DNA of 64,000 nt, taken from NCBI RefSeq assembly GCF_027925155.1, contig NZ_BSDY01000003.1, forward strand, positions 30,975 to 94,974, given 5' to 3'. The position numbers were made by a program, and so were the translations under genes. Under the pieces are notes generated by a model. That model did no database searches, was not told the origin of the DNA, and saw only the letters and a program-made list of their open reading frames with translations. Numbering within the stretch: the stretch's first letter is position 1; each line of letters opens with the position of its first letter. Positions 43,601 to 52,177 of this stretch are shown piece after piece. The stretch is from Propionigenium maris DSM 9537 (GTDB lineage: Bacteria > Fusobacteriota > Fusobacteriia > Fusobacteriales > Fusobacteriaceae).

Positions 43601-43715
43601 GCAGAAGCTCCACTGGCATCTCACCTAAACTCAGTACTCCTACTACCACCATGGTAACTATAAGCATAAGGGTAGTGGCTGGCTTACGAATGGCAAGTGC
43701 CGGTATTCCTCTCAT
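40668..43715 (-). CDS. RND multidrug efflux transporter (HAE-1 type)
   Basis: 1015 residues, the usual AcrB length. Twelve-helix RND topology with duplicated large periplasmic loops. TM4 has GLSLGVGMLVDNSVVVLDNIYRH, with the Asp pair of the proton relay; the second half has the matching GIIMLVGIVVNNAIVLIDY. The N-terminal signature VELLPNFNIPVV is present. It pumps hydrophobic compounds across a diderm envelope with an adaptor and an outer-membrane channel. The ATG follows the adaptor stop directly. No TolC-like gene is in the window. Confidence 0.94.
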   Translation of the reverse strand: MRGIPALAIRKPATTLMLIVTMVVVGVLSLGEMPVELLPNFNIPVVTVTTTWRGAVPEDMDKLVTREIEDAVTEVEGVKDFYSFSNQGISQVVVEFDYGVDTDKKVDLIQTEVDKIRGDLPDDIDEPITDKIDVGGEAVVIIDFSGKDLQELRSIGENIIKPRFQKIRGVGEVVVRGGLEKEVLIEVDPYKLASHELDAGDVYNIVASSNINIPVGDVKSGEKKYLVKLEGELTTVEQVAGVVLKNDGGGILRLKDVARVSLSNKERDSFYRVNGEDAVSILVSRTDDGNAVEIVEKIRRDMEELRLYIPRGSELTVGYDTSKFINQSIGTVKNNAITGLFLASIILFLFLKSIKATGVIAMAIPASIIFTFAFMNLKGISINVISLMGLSLGVGMLVDNSVVVLDNIYRHYRELHKEQVEASREGASEIAIPIIASTATTVAVFIPIILREGLAKEIFSDMSYTITFSLLASLIVALTFVPMVASRFLAGENSVEKEGKVLSRVKSIYEQILIASLTHRWKTLVVSGILFVVALILGGYTGGQFMPDQDESQYTIVAELPPGMELNFADRISRSMEELTASEAERGETVRYSSSGSESRVAINVELVKKRERKRDVFEIVSGVRGLFKDIPDAKLNFITTFRGPESGEREFQFELYSTNYLQLEEVSRKLIEAMRGNEGLVDIKSSIEGGGPQAKVIINRDRAQYYGLRIADIARILSYQILGDNPITIKTDTQEVDVTVQLAKGFRRSLAKVMDSSIRLANGRSIKLSEVASLKVEEGTAQVERKNKIRKVTLGANFDKGYTQKDAQVYMEGTFREMEPPKTVTYGYGGEGQRLNDTMADLRFAMILSIFLVYFILVSQFESFILPFIIVGAIPLSIIGVFFGLFFTGMKFNVMVMVGIIMLVGIVVNNAIVLIDYIKLLETRGEGTVDAMIEAGKTRLRPIAMTTLTTVFGMIPLAISRGEGAEMYNSMAIAVIFGLSLSTLLTLVVIPVMYYIAEEPFKNTMGDFEKVREK

Positions 43716-44999
43716 CTACTCCACCTCCCTTACCCTGTCACCGTCTTCAAGGAGGTACTGTCCCCTTACCACTACCCTGTCTCCCTCCTCTAATCCATCT
43801 CCCCTTACCTCTACCTGGTTGTCCTCTGAGATACCTGTAGAGACAGCCAGTATCTTAGCTTCACCATCTCTTACTACTGCTATATACTCAACCAGCTCCC
43901 TTATCATCACAGCTTCCTTGGGAACTACAAGGCCCTCAGTAGTAACCGATTTCATTATTACCTTGGCATACATACCACTCTTCAGCCTCCCCTGGGGATT
44001 ATCTATAGCCACCTTTACAGGAAACCTTCTGGTAGCTATATCAGCCTGGGGATTTATCTCGTAGACTTCCCCAATATAACGTTCCTCTAGGTCCTCTACC
44101 CATACCTCTACCTTATCCTCCAGGGATATATGGGATATATCCGATCCCGCCACTGTTGTCTCCACCCTTACCACCTGGGTGTCCAGTATATCAAAGAGGG
44201 GAATATTCTCATCTATCTCATCGTAGAGATCCAGGTCCATATTTGCCACACGGCCACCTATCCTGGCTCTTATATCCAGGTCATCATAGTCCTTCTTAGC
44301 TGCATTATACTCTGCCAGGGCAAGTTCATAGGCAGATACAGCTTCCCTTATGTCATACTCCCACTCCTTTTCCTTCACCCTGTAGGCAGCCAGTTCATAC
44401 TTATCCTTCTTTTCAGCCACACCGCCACTTTTCAGAGAGGTATAGGTAGCTTTAGCCTCCTGGTAGCTGCTCTCCAGCTGTAGAAACTCTATCTCAGATA
44501 TAAGCCCTTCATTGTAGAGCTGACTGTTTCTCTCATAGTTTATCTGCCCCTCCTGCCACCTCTTTTCAGCAGCAGAAAGCTCCTCCCTGGCCTGGATATA
44601 AGCTGCCTTAGCTTCCTGAAGATCCCTTCTTCTCTCCCTTTCCGCAAACTTTTTTCTTCTCTCCATCTGGGCTTCCCTATTTATATTCTCAGCCCTGGCC
44701 CTCTCATATCTTGAGATTACCTCCTCATTGTAGATCTTTACCACCAGGTCTCCCTTGGCCACCAGGTCACCATTTTTATACCCTATCTCCACTACCTCTC
44801 CTCCGGGCTTTGTTATCTGGGTAACTCTGTTCATGGGAAGGATATCCGAGTTCCCCACTACCTCCTTTTTAATGCTTCTTCTTATAGCTTCTATGGTTTT
44901 TACAGGCTTTACCTCCTGCTTCTCCTCTATACTCTCCCTCTCCCTGCCGCAGGCAAGGAGAACTATCATCACCAAGATAGATACAATTCCCCTCTTCAT
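43716..44999 (-). CDS. RND periplasmic adaptor (HlyD/AcrA-like) lipoprotein
   Basis: 427 residues from the ATG at 44999 (GAGGGG 6 bases upstream); the upstream open frame overlaps a repeat and lacks a ribosome site. Lipobox VLLAC near residue 17. Barrel-sandwich, a long alpha-helical hairpin (~95-225, rich in Glu/Lys/Arg with ERERRRDLQEAKAAYIQAREEL) and beta-barrel domains are recognisable; the Lys/Glu-rich hairpin is longer than in E. coli AcrA. Partner of the RND pump directly downstream. Confidence 0.9.
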   Translation of the reverse strand: MKRGIVSILVMIVLLACGRERESIEEKQEVKPVKTIEAIRRSIKKEVVGNSDILPMNRVTQITKPGGEVVEIGYKNGDLVAKGDLVVKIYNEEVISRYERARAENINREAQMERRKKFAERERRRDLQEAKAAYIQAREELSAAEKRWQEGQINYERNSQLYNEGLISEIEFLQLESSYQEAKATYTSLKSGGVAEKKDKYELAAYRVKEKEWEYDIREAVSAYELALAEYNAAKKDYDDLDIRARIGGRVANMDLDLYDEIDENIPLFDILDTQVVRVETTVAGSDISHISLEDKVEVWVEDLEERYIGEVYEINPQADIATRRFPVKVAIDNPQGRLKSGMYAKVIMKSVTTEGLVVPKEAVMIRELVEYIAVVRDGEAKILAVSTGISEDNQVEVRGDGLEEGDRVVVRGQYLLEDGDRVREVE

Positions 45000-45244
45000 A
45001 GAATACCCCTCTTCCCTAAAAAGCAACGTGACGTTGCATTCCGATAACCAGTCGTAATACTAATTGCTTCATATGATTTTCTTAATTCTATACTTTCCTT
45101 AATAATAAAAATATACTCTCACTTATTCTACATATACCCCTCTTTCCTCCCTTTCTTTTTTAAGGTGAGAAGATTTAAAGGAAATCCCTCTATTCCAATG
45201 TAAATTGCAGATAGGATCTAATTTTCAGCCCTATGGAGGAAGCT
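45000..45244. other. divergent intergenic region with repeat copy A
   Basis: It separates the efflux operon and the GGDEF-EAL gene. The left 95 bases are repeat copy A; the rest is AT-rich without a clear consensus promoter. Confidence 0.5.
45017..45111 (-). repeat. 97-bp structured repeat, copy A
   Basis: It begins TAAAAAGCAACGTGACGTTGCA and ends ACTTTCCTTAATAATAAAAA on the plus strand. On the minus strand it ends with the hairpin GCAACGT-C-ACGTTGC followed by TTTTTA. This copy sits upstream of the efflux operon with no minus-strand gene before it, so the unit is not just a gene terminator. Confidence 0.75.
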
Positions 45245-47215
45245 ATGATGTATTCTAAAAACACAATTCTATATTCATGGCACATTAAAGTTGTTGTTGT
45301 TGGCCTCATCCTTCAGTTTTTTTTGCTGCTTCATATGCAGTATAAAACTACCATTGAAGAGGTGGACAGGAGATTATATGTGGGTGCCTACAATATAAAG
45401 TATTACCTGGGAGAAGATTTTATAAATAAAGACCTCGGTAAAAACTCCCTTTCAGCAGCTGAAACCTTTGAAAAGTTCACCTCCCTCCATGAGAAGGGAA
45501 GGGAAGTAGGTGTAGACTACCTCTACCTTCTTATAAGGGATAGAGATGAGATAGTTTATGCAGCTCTCAGTGATAAACCCCAGGAAATAGGTGAGGTCAA
45601 AAATAATGGATTCTGGCTCTCCCTCACTGAAACAGGAGACGACTCCCTTGAGGAGACTTTAAAGGCCTTTGACAGCCATAAGCCTGTCTATCTGGGATCT
45701 TCAGACATGTGGGATTCCTATAGATCCATATACCTTCCTCAGATCTCCCTGGACGGTGTTAAATATCTTGCAGGGGCAGATGTGACTATATCCAACCTCA
45801 AGAGGGAGGTTTTGCTTAAAACTCTGAGGATATTTCTTCCCTTTCTTCTACTTTTTATCATCCTCATACCCCTTGGAAGGTTTTTGGCAAGATCCTTCTG
45901 GGAAAGGGAGAGATTGGAGAACCATATCGACCACCTAAATAAAAAGGACCTTCTTACAGGTGTGTATAACAGGAAGCAGGGATTACAGCTTCTCTCCCAC
46001 TACCTGAACAGATCCCATTCAAATGATCGCTTCTTTTCTGTTTTTTTGGTGGGAATCGACAACCTGGATTCCATCAATAAGAACTTGGGGATGAAGGCAG
46101 GGGATAACCTCCTTATTATCCTCATCAATATTCTTAGAAGTGTCTTTAGGAAGTCGGATAATATAATGAGACTGGAGGGAAATAAGTTTCTTGTTATGCT
46201 GGAGGACTTTGACTCTGCCTCCCTGGAGCACATTAATAAAACCATAACCCAAAGGGTGGATTACTTTAATAAGCACAACAAGAACAATTACTTTATGAAG
46301 GTAAATTATATCCTCCATGAGTATCACGGTGAAAAAACCAGGGATTTCCTGGAATCAGCCCTACTGGAGCTGAGATACCTCAAGGATAACAGAAATAGTG
46401 AGGAAAGGAAGATGCAGACCGATATCTTAAAGGGAATCAGGCAAAAAGAGTTTAAAACCTATTTTCAGCCCAAGGTTGATCTGGAAAGGGAGGAGGTTTC
46501 CTTTGAAGCCCTAGTCAGATGGCTTCATCCTATTAAGGGAATCATCTCTCCCAACAAGTTTATCCCCCTGGCTGAAAGGTCCTCTGTTATCAATGAGATC
46601 ACAAAAATTGTACTTGAGGATTCCCTGAGAGCAGCTGAGATCCTAGGGAGAAGGATCTCCATAAACCTTTCTCCCATCTCCTTAGATAACAATGACTTCT
46701 TTGAAGAGATTTTGGAAACCCTTAAAAATTCTGAATTTTCAAATTTAATCTCCTTTGAGATAACAGAAAGATCAGCTATAAATAACTTTGAGGAAACCCT
46801 TGTAAAGATAAGATCTCTCAACAAGGTAGGAAGCTTCGTTTCCATAGATGACTTTGGAATAGGCTACTCCTCCCTCTCCTATCTGGATATGCTTCCAGTA
46901 AGGGAAGTGAAGATCGACAAGCTGTTTATTGAAAGTATCTCCATATCTAAGATAAATTCCCTTATAGTTAAGGCTGTTGTAGACATGGGAAGGGTAAAGA
47001 ACTTCAAGGTTACCTGCGAGGGAGTGGAAACCTTGGAACAGATTAGAGTCCTCTCCCACCTCGGCTGCAGAATCTTTCAGGGATATTTTTTCGGGAAGGC
47101 TGAAAAATTAAGTGTCGTTGCACAAAACCTAAGTTCTCAAGTATATCTGAAGAAGATAAGAAATATCAAACTTATGTCAACTAAGAAACCCCCTCTAAAG
47201 GTGGTCAATGATTAA
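45245..47215 (+). CDS. membrane GGDEF-EAL protein, probable c-di-GMP phosphodiesterase
   Basis: 656 residues from the ATG at 45245 (GGAGG 5 bases upstream). TM ~12-31, a ~160-residue extracytoplasmic sensor, TM ~190-212. The GGDEF domain is degenerate (LEGNKF in place of GGDEF), so it should not make c-di-GMP. The EAL domain is intact: FEALVRW, SINLSPIS, FEITERSA, IDDFGIGYSSLSYL, VKIDKLFI, EGVET and QGYFFGKA. It should hydrolyse c-di-GMP in response to an external signal. The window also has an intact GGDEF protein and a c-di-GMP riboswitch. Confidence 0.9.
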   Translation: MMYSKNTILYSWHIKVVVVGLILQFFLLLHMQYKTTIEEVDRRLYVGAYNIKYYLGEDFINKDLGKNSLSAAETFEKFTSLHEKGREVGVDYLYLLIRDRDEIVYAALSDKPQEIGEVKNNGFWLSLTETGDDSLEETLKAFDSHKPVYLGSSDMWDSYRSIYLPQISLDGVKYLAGADVTISNLKREVLLKTLRIFLPFLLLFIILIPLGRFLARSFWERERLENHIDHLNKKDLLTGVYNRKQGLQLLSHYLNRSHSNDRFFSVFLVGIDNLDSINKNLGMKAGDNLLIILINILRSVFRKSDNIMRLEGNKFLVMLEDFDSASLEHINKTITQRVDYFNKHNKNNYFMKVNYILHEYHGEKTRDFLESALLELRYLKDNRNSEERKMQTDILKGIRQKEFKTYFQPKVDLEREEVSFEALVRWLHPIKGIISPNKFIPLAERSSVINEITKIVLEDSLRAAEILGRRISINLSPISLDNNDFFEEILETLKNSEFSNLISFEITERSAINNFEETLVKIRSLNKVGSFVSIDDFGIGYSSLSYLDMLPVREVKIDKLFIESISISKINSLIVKAVVDMGRVKNFKVTCEGVETLEQIRVLSHLGCRIFQGYFFGKAEKLSVVAQNLSSQVYLKKIRNIKLMSTKKPPLKVVND

Positions 47216-47222
47216 ATTAAAT

Positions 47223-47251
47223 AAAAAGAACTCCCAAAGGAGTTCTTTTTT
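47223..47251. terminator. bidirectional terminator
   Basis: AAAAAGAACTCC-CAAA-GGAGTTCTTTTT, a perfect 12-base stem between convergent genes. Confidence 0.95.
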
Positions 47252-47253
47252 GT

Positions 47254-48324
47254 TTACATCTTTGCGTTAAAGGCTACACCAGTTCTTCCCTCAAACCCCG
47301 AATAGGTCTTCCTGTTTGTTCTGGTATCATATCCATACACATATCCTGCCCCTACAAAGGCACTTATATCCATATCATCTCCAAGATCATATGTCTTCTT
47401 TACCTTTGGCATAGCTATTAGCTCCGCCTGGTTGTCATCCTGTACTTCTCTGCCTCCCTTTTCCCACAGGGAAACCTCTCCCCATGCAGTAAGCTCAGAG
47501 TTTAGTATATATCCGCTTCCAAGGTCATAGTTGTGTCCAAGGGTATAGCTGTAGTCCCACTCACCGTAATCTCTGTTGTGAGAACTCTGCACATTCTGTC
47601 TTACATAGAGGGTGTTTTCTATAGTCATATAAAGGCTGTCTGTGAAGTTATGATCTAAGGTTACAGTGTAGTATTGTCTATGCTGATATACATCCGATCC
47701 GCTACCATCGTTGTTATAGGTTCTGTACTGATAGTTAAAGTTTAGATCTAAGCTGGTTTTCTCTGTAAGTGCTGTATTCATATTACCGTTAAAGAGCAGT
47801 CTGTCTGAAGAGAACCCTTGGTACTGGTAGTCTCCTCCTCCTTCTATGCTAGACTCCCTGTAGTTTCTATATCCGAACCATACACTTGAATCCCACTCCT
47901 TCCCCGCAAGGTTAAATGGTTCAAAGGTCCTTATCACCCTGAAGGTATGGTTTATAAACTGTCCGCTGTCCTTATCTGAGTCGTGAAGAGCACCGTCCTT
48001 CCCCCTGTACTTTCCAAATCTTTCATTGTTATCTATGTAGTCATAGGAATACTTATAGTCCACAGCCCACTTATCATTTATCTTATACCCCAGTTTTGTG
48101 TAGATAGATGTCACATCTCCATCCTCATTGAGGTCATCTGCTGCAGATGGATATCCGTCATAGGCTCTTCCAGTCATCCTTCCCTGCTGCCTCTCTGTGT
48201 GCTGTATCCCTGTGGAGAAGCTTATTTTCTTCTCCTCCTGCTGCTCATCTACTGCCTCTGCTCCATAGGTGCTGGCTCCAAGAACAGTAAGAATTCCCGC
48301 TGCTAATAAACGTTTTCTTTTCAT
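47254..48324 (-). CDS. outer-membrane beta-barrel protein
   Basis: 356 residues. Signal peptide to about residue 22 (MKRKRLLAAGILTVLGASTYGAEA). The mature part is made of alternating aromatic/polar strands with Asp/Asn-rich turns (YTKLGYKINDKWAVDYKYSYDY) and ends AFNAKM, a typical closing strand. It has a monomeric porin pattern and length, like OmpG or fusobacterial porins. Its neighbour at 48759 looks like a distant paralogue. Substrate unknown. Confidence 0.8.
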   Translation of the reverse strand: MKRKRLLAAGILTVLGASTYGAEAVDEQQEEKKISFSTGIQHTERQQGRMTGRAYDGYPSAADDLNEDGDVTSIYTKLGYKINDKWAVDYKYSYDYIDNNERFGKYRGKDGALHDSDKDSGQFINHTFRVIRTFEPFNLAGKEWDSSVWFGYRNYRESSIEGGGDYQYQGFSSDRLLFNGNMNTALTEKTSLDLNFNYQYRTYNNDGSGSDVYQHRQYYTVTLDHNFTDSLYMTIENTLYVRQNVQSSHNRDYGEWDYSYTLGHNYDLGSGYILNSELTAWGEVSLWEKGGREVQDDNQAELIAMPKVKKTYDLGDDMDISAFVGAGYVYGYDTRTNRKTYSGFEGRTGVAFNAKM

Positions 48325-48609
48325 TTTTTCTCTCCCTTACTAAGTTTATTTAACACAGTACCCTATTATAGATAAATATCCCCTCTTAAAAAAACGTCAT
48401 TTGTCGTATTTTTTGACAAAACCATTGTTTTAATTAGTTTTTAAATAGAATTTAAATTCTCTTTTATAGGGATGTTAATATATTTATATACAATAATTCC
48501 TTTGCCCCACCACCAATTGCTTATGCAAATTACTGAATCAACGTGGAGATACACCCTCTAAAGATTAAAAATCTCAACTCCATAAAGGATTTAATACTTT
48601 TCTATACAA

Positions 48610-48707
48610 TAAAAAGCAACGTGACGTTGCACCCTAATAATTAGTGAGGTGCCTTGATGTTTAAAGTAAACATTTTATAACTCCCATACTTTCCTTTATA
48701 ATAAAAA
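48610..48707 (-). repeat. 97-bp structured repeat, copy B
   Basis: Hairpin GCAACGT-G-ACGTTGC at 48616-48630 with TTTTTA after it on the minus strand; the other end ACTTTCCTTTATAATAAAAA abuts the terminator of the outer-membrane gene at 48759. The middle ~45 bases differ from the other copies. Confidence 0.75.
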
Positions 48708-48739
48708 GGAGACAAGGGAAGATAACTCCCTTGCCTCTC
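48703..48739 (-). terminator. terminator of the 48759 outer-membrane gene
   Basis: Imperfect stem GAGGCAAGGGA against TCCCTTGTCTC, then CTTTTTATTAT on the minus strand. Confidence 0.7.
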
Positions 48740-48758
48740 GTGTCTCTCTTATTCAATA

Positions 48759-49682
48759 CTACATCTTCAGGTTAGCTCTGAACCCTAAAACTACTTCCGA
48801 CCAGTTGTCATCACTGCTGTTAGACAGATCTCCCTGGGTATATCTGTATCCTGCATATGGAGCCAGGTGATACTCCTCGGTTATATCATATCTGTACTCC
48901 ACCCTTGGTTCAATATACATGGAAACATCTGAGTTTTCATTGCTGTGCATAGTGTCATATGCCTCTATCCCATACTCCATCCAGAAGTGGAAGTTATTAA
49001 CTATAGGCCTTTGAACTACAAAGTAGTTCTCTATATCCAGCACATAGCTGTCCCCATCCCTTTCTGCCGTTCCTCCAGTGGCTTCATCTGCCCCTACATA
49101 GTGATAGAACTCCAGCCAGTTGGAGAACTGCCATCCGGCAACCTCAAACCCGAAGTCCACCTGATTTCTCAGCTCCAGGTAGGTGTCATCATTTACATTG
49201 TCCGATGTGAACCTTGGATCAAACCCCAGCCATACTCCTCCTACTGTTGTTGAAAATCTAGGAGATATAAAGTAATTCTCCTGTGTGGTATGATCATCTG
49301 CTGTACCTCCGTCATACTCTATATAGTCCCACTCCAGTCCAAGGGTTGGAGTAAAGTCAAACTTCTGCTCATTGAAGGTAAATCCGTCGGTCTTAAACCT
49401 CAATTCAAATAGTGTATCCCATCCGGCATCCTTCTTGGAACCATTACTACCTCTCCTCTGATTCATGTAGATATCTCTGTCCACATCCATAAAGAAGTCG
49501 ATATTATCGGTAATTCCAACTGTTCCCTTAAAGAGGGTCCATTCAGCTTTGTCTCCCCCTCCACCACCGCCATTTCTCTGCTTAGTATTAAGCTCGTGCA
49601 TAAAGTTTAAGTCCCCTGCTTCTGCCATTGCAGGAACCGCCAGTGCCATTCCCAGTAAAGATCCTGTAATAATTTTTTTCAT
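48759..49682 (-). CDS. outer-membrane beta-barrel protein (second porin-like)
   Basis: 307 residues. Signal peptide (MKKIITGSLLGMALAVPAMA) cleaved near residue 20. The mature part is beta-rich with a GGGGGGD loop, alternating aromatic strands and the terminal VVLGFRANLKM. Its length and C-terminal pattern resemble the protein at 47254, suggesting an old duplication. Probably a porin or channel. It is flanked on both sides by copies of the 97-bp repeat. Confidence 0.8.
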   Translation of the reverse strand: MKKIITGSLLGMALAVPAMAEAGDLNFMHELNTKQRNGGGGGGDKAEWTLFKGTVGITDNIDFFMDVDRDIYMNQRRGSNGSKKDAGWDTLFELRFKTDGFTFNEQKFDFTPTLGLEWDYIEYDGGTADDHTTQENYFISPRFSTTVGGVWLGFDPRFTSDNVNDDTYLELRNQVDFGFEVAGWQFSNWLEFYHYVGADEATGGTAERDGDSYVLDIENYFVVQRPIVNNFHFWMEYGIEAYDTMHSNENSDVSMYIEPRVEYRYDITEEYHLAPYAGYRYTQGDLSNSSDDNWSEVVLGFRANLKM

Positions 49683-49942
49683 TTTCTGCTCTCCCTTTTA
49701 CTCTATATTTGTTACAGCTTTTTCATTATAGGGGACTGGGTCTTCTATTTTACGATTTTTGTCGTTTTCATCAAATTTTTCTATATATAATAAGTTTTTT
49801 AATAAGAACAAACATTCTCTTTTATGGTGAGATATTGAATTTTATTGCTTTTAAGCTCTGCACATTATTAAAATTAGACTGAGCTGAAGTGGTGTAAATC
49901 TCATTTTTCTTGAATTAAGAGTAATCTTTAGCTTCTTTCCCA

Positions 49943-50041
49943 TAAAAAGCAACGTGACGTTGCATCCTGATAATCAGTTGGAGCACTCATTACTTCAAGT
50001 TATTTTTTTAAAAATTATATACTTTACCTTAACAATAAAAA
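49943..50041 (-). repeat. 97-bp structured repeat, copy C
   Basis: Hairpin at 49949-49963 identical to copies A and B, then TCCTGATAATCAGT, conserved with copy A and partly with copy B. The other end ACTTTACCTTAACAATAAAAA follows the GGDEF gene terminator. Confidence 0.75.
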
Positions 50042-50061
50042 GAGGAGCCATAAGTGGCTCC
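50036..50061 (-). terminator. terminator of the GGDEF gene
   Basis: GGAGCCA-TAAG-TGGCTCC with CTTTTTATTG after it on the minus strand. Confidence 0.85.
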
Positions 50062-50064
50062 CCT

Positions 50065-51213
50065 TTACTCTTTGGACATATATATTTTTGTAATTGAGCT
50101 CCTCTTGGCTCTGTATAGGTTGTTATCTAGCTCCTTAAAGTAATCCCTCAGCACCCGGCCAGACTCCAGTTCAAGTATTCCTATGCTGATTCCCACCCTG
50201 GATCCCAAAAAGTTATAGCTTATATCCTCATCATGTATATCGGTAGTCACCCTCTGGGCAAGTTCCAGAGCCTCCTGGGAGGTAATCCCTGTGAGGCCGC
50301 AGAGAAACTCATCTCCTCCAAACCTTCCAACATCTCCCCCGATAAACCTTCCTTTGAGTATCTCTCCCACCCTCTTCAGGGCCAGATCTCCTCTGTGATG
50401 GCCAAAATTATCATTTACTCCCTTAAAGTTATTGAGATCCATCAGGTATAGGAAGGTTTTCTCTCCATGCTTCCAGGCCTTCCTGTACTTCTCCTCAAAG
50501 ATCTCATAGAAGTATCTTCTGTTATAGATACCTGTGAGTTCATCGTACTTGGAGTGCTTCTGTAAAACACGGTTAACCTCCAGTATCTTCTTATTTTGCA
50601 GGGTATTATTTAGAGCTATGGTCATAAAGGGTACCAGCTCCCGGCACACCTCCAGCTCCTCTAGGGAAAATTCATCCCTTTCATAACTCTGGTATGTAAA
50701 AGCTCCTATTACCTCCTTCTCCATCTTAAGGGGGGCAAAGTAACAGGCTCTGGGAACACTTCCCACAAACTTGGTAAGTTCTCTAACCCTCTCACCGCTA
50801 TATAAAAACTCCCTCTCATGAAGTATAGTCTTTAAGAGCTTGCTCTCCTTTTCATTATAGGGAATATCCTCAAAATCAAGGCATCTGTCCATCTCATGGT
50901 AGAAACAGTTGCAAACTCTCTCCCTTTCAGGGGAGTTTACTGCTATTCCTATGGTGCACTCTCCATAAGCCTGCCTCATGGATTCATAGACCTTTTTGGA
51001 CATCTCTTTTATGGAATTAGTTGAAACTATAACTTTGGCAAGCTTCTTCACAAAGTAAAAGGCCTTCCTCTCTCTTTGGAGTTTAAGCTTTTCTTTGTAA
51101 AGTTCCTCCTTAATATAGTTAATCTCCTCTAGTAATCCATCATTCTTTCGCCCATTTATCTCCATTCTACTACACATCCCTTCCCTAATTTCCACCATAT
51201 ATTTTGTTAACAT
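50065..51213 (-). CDS. GAF-GGDEF diguanylate cyclase
   Basis: 382 residues as drawn; a start at codon 17 (better placed after GGGAAGGG) would give 366. A coiled coil (~25-50) leads into a GAF-like domain (~55-205, with YGECTIGIAV and ACYFAPLKM) and a GGDEF domain (~225-380): DELTGIYNRRYF, LMDLNNFKGVND and an intact RFGGDEFL. No membrane helix, so it is a soluble enzyme that makes c-di-GMP under control of a cytoplasmic signal. No clear inhibitory RxxD site precedes GGDEF. Confidence 0.88.
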   Translation of the reverse strand: MLTKYMVEIREGMCSRMEINGRKNDGLLEEINYIKEELYKEKLKLQRERKAFYFVKKLAKVIVSTNSIKEMSKKVYESMRQAYGECTIGIAVNSPERERVCNCFYHEMDRCLDFEDIPYNEKESKLLKTILHEREFLYSGERVRELTKFVGSVPRACYFAPLKMEKEVIGAFTYQSYERDEFSLEELEVCRELVPFMTIALNNTLQNKKILEVNRVLQKHSKYDELTGIYNRRYFYEIFEEKYRKAWKHGEKTFLYLMDLNNFKGVNDNFGHHRGDLALKRVGEILKGRFIGGDVGRFGGDEFLCGLTGITSQEALELAQRVTTDIHDEDISYNFLGSRVGISIGILELESGRVLRDYFKELDNNLYRAKRSSITKIYMSKE

Positions 51214-51524
51214 TCGATCTCTTAATAGTATTAATATTATACTATAGATACAATAAAAACTGTAATCTTTTAATTAGTTTATCCTCCCACAGAACCATAT
51301 ATAATCAACTTATAAGCACTCCTTAAAAAATGACCTGTTATCTATAACAACTTCATTAAAAAGGAATACTTTTTTATTATTCGGGATTATTAAATAAGGT
51401 TTTGTCCTACTATTAAAATAAGCTTTCCCGGATTTTTCATCTGCCAGACACAGAATTGTCACAGGGAAACTGTAGTATTAGAGAATAACAGGAATGAGAA
51501 TTTAATCAATTAGGAGGTATAGGT
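51214..51524. other. 311-base divergent intergenic region
   Basis: AT-rich. TTGTCA at 51456-51461 may be the -35 of the gene at 51525, but its -10 is weak. Nothing else recognised. Confidence 0.35.
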
Positions 51525-51983
51525 ATGAAGAAAATAATTGCAGTTTTAGCTGTGGTGGTATCAACAGGAGCCTTTGCCCAGGGATACTCCAACTATCACG
51601 GGAACAACTCATCAAGGATGAACCACAACCACAGGGGAAGCATGATAACTCAGCAGGTGGAAAACCTTACACCAGAGCAGCAGAAGGAGTTTTCAGAGCT
51701 TCACAGTAAGCACAGAGACAGGATGAGAGCAGCTATGCTGGACATAAAGGATGTTAACCTTAAGATTCAAAGAGAGATGTTAGCTGAAACTCCAAATCAG
51801 AAAAATATCAACAAACTCATCGATGAAAAATCTAAGCTTCAGGCTAAGAAACAAAAAGATGCCCTGAACTACAGAATGGAGATGAAGGAGAAATTTGGAT
51901 TGGAGATGAATGGCCACATGGGTGGAAAAGGATGCATGAGTAATAAGGGAAGATCTAAGGGATCAAATAGAATGATGGGATAG
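51525..51983 (+). CDS. Spy/CpxP/ZraP-like periplasmic protein
   Basis: 152 residues with a signal peptide (MKKIIAVLAVVVSTGAFA, cleavage before QGY). The mature protein has LTPEQQKEFSELH, an LTxxQ-type motif, in a helical Met/Lys-rich body, and a Gly/Met/His-rich end with a single Cys (HMGGKGCMSNKG). Spy-like proteins are chaperones of the periplasm induced by envelope or metal stress; the His/Met content suggests metal binding. AGGAGG precedes the start. Single-gene unit. Confidence 0.75.
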   Translation: MKKIIAVLAVVVSTGAFAQGYSNYHGNNSSRMNHNHRGSMITQQVENLTPEQQKEFSELHSKHRDRMRAAMLDIKDVNLKIQREMLAETPNQKNINKLIDEKSKLQAKKQKDALNYRMEMKEKFGLEMNGHMGGKGCMSNKGRSKGSNRMMG

Positions 51984-51989
51984 AAGGAC

Positions 51990-52021
51990 ACCTCTATGGA
52001 TATTTCCATGGAGGTTTTTTT
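51990..52021 (+). terminator. terminator of the Spy-like gene
   Basis: ACCTCTATGGA-TATT-TCCATGGAGGT with one mismatch, then TTTTTT. Confidence 0.9.
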
Positions 52022-52106
52022 GTGTAGTACTTTTACTAAACTCCATTACTCAATTCTTCCCCCTTCATTTTACTTTGATTATCTTTATAAATATATTCAA
52101 AATAAT

Positions 52107-52161
52107 TTGAAAAAATAAAAAAATAGAGTATAATAGTCGTAAATCACTTAAAAAATTACGA
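52107..52161 (+). promoter_or_regulatory. promoter and inverted repeat upstream of the znuA-like gene
   Basis: TTGAAA (52107-52112), 16 bases, TATAAT (52129-52134). Just downstream, TCGTAAAT (52137-52144) and AATTACGA (52154-52161) are exact inverted repeats with a 9-base gap. Each half resembles half of a Zur box, but the gap is larger than the canonical one base. Confidence 0.5.
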
Positions 52162-52177
52162 ATCTAGGGAGAGAAAT

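Larger units (their letters stand above)
48325..48758. other. 434-base intergenic region with repeat copy B
   Basis: It contains repeat copy B and the terminator of the gene at 48759. The ~280 bases next to the 47254 gene are AT-rich and must hold its promoter; nothing else is recognised. Confidence 0.5.
49683..50064. other. 382-base intergenic region with repeat copy C
   Basis: It holds repeat copy C and the GGDEF gene terminator; the ~260 bases next to the porin-like gene are AT-rich and should hold its promoter. Confidence 0.5.

Noticed and set aside
52137..52161. Canonical Zur box
   Set aside because: The half-sites are separated by 9 bases rather than the usual single base, so it was kept only as an unspecific inverted repeat.
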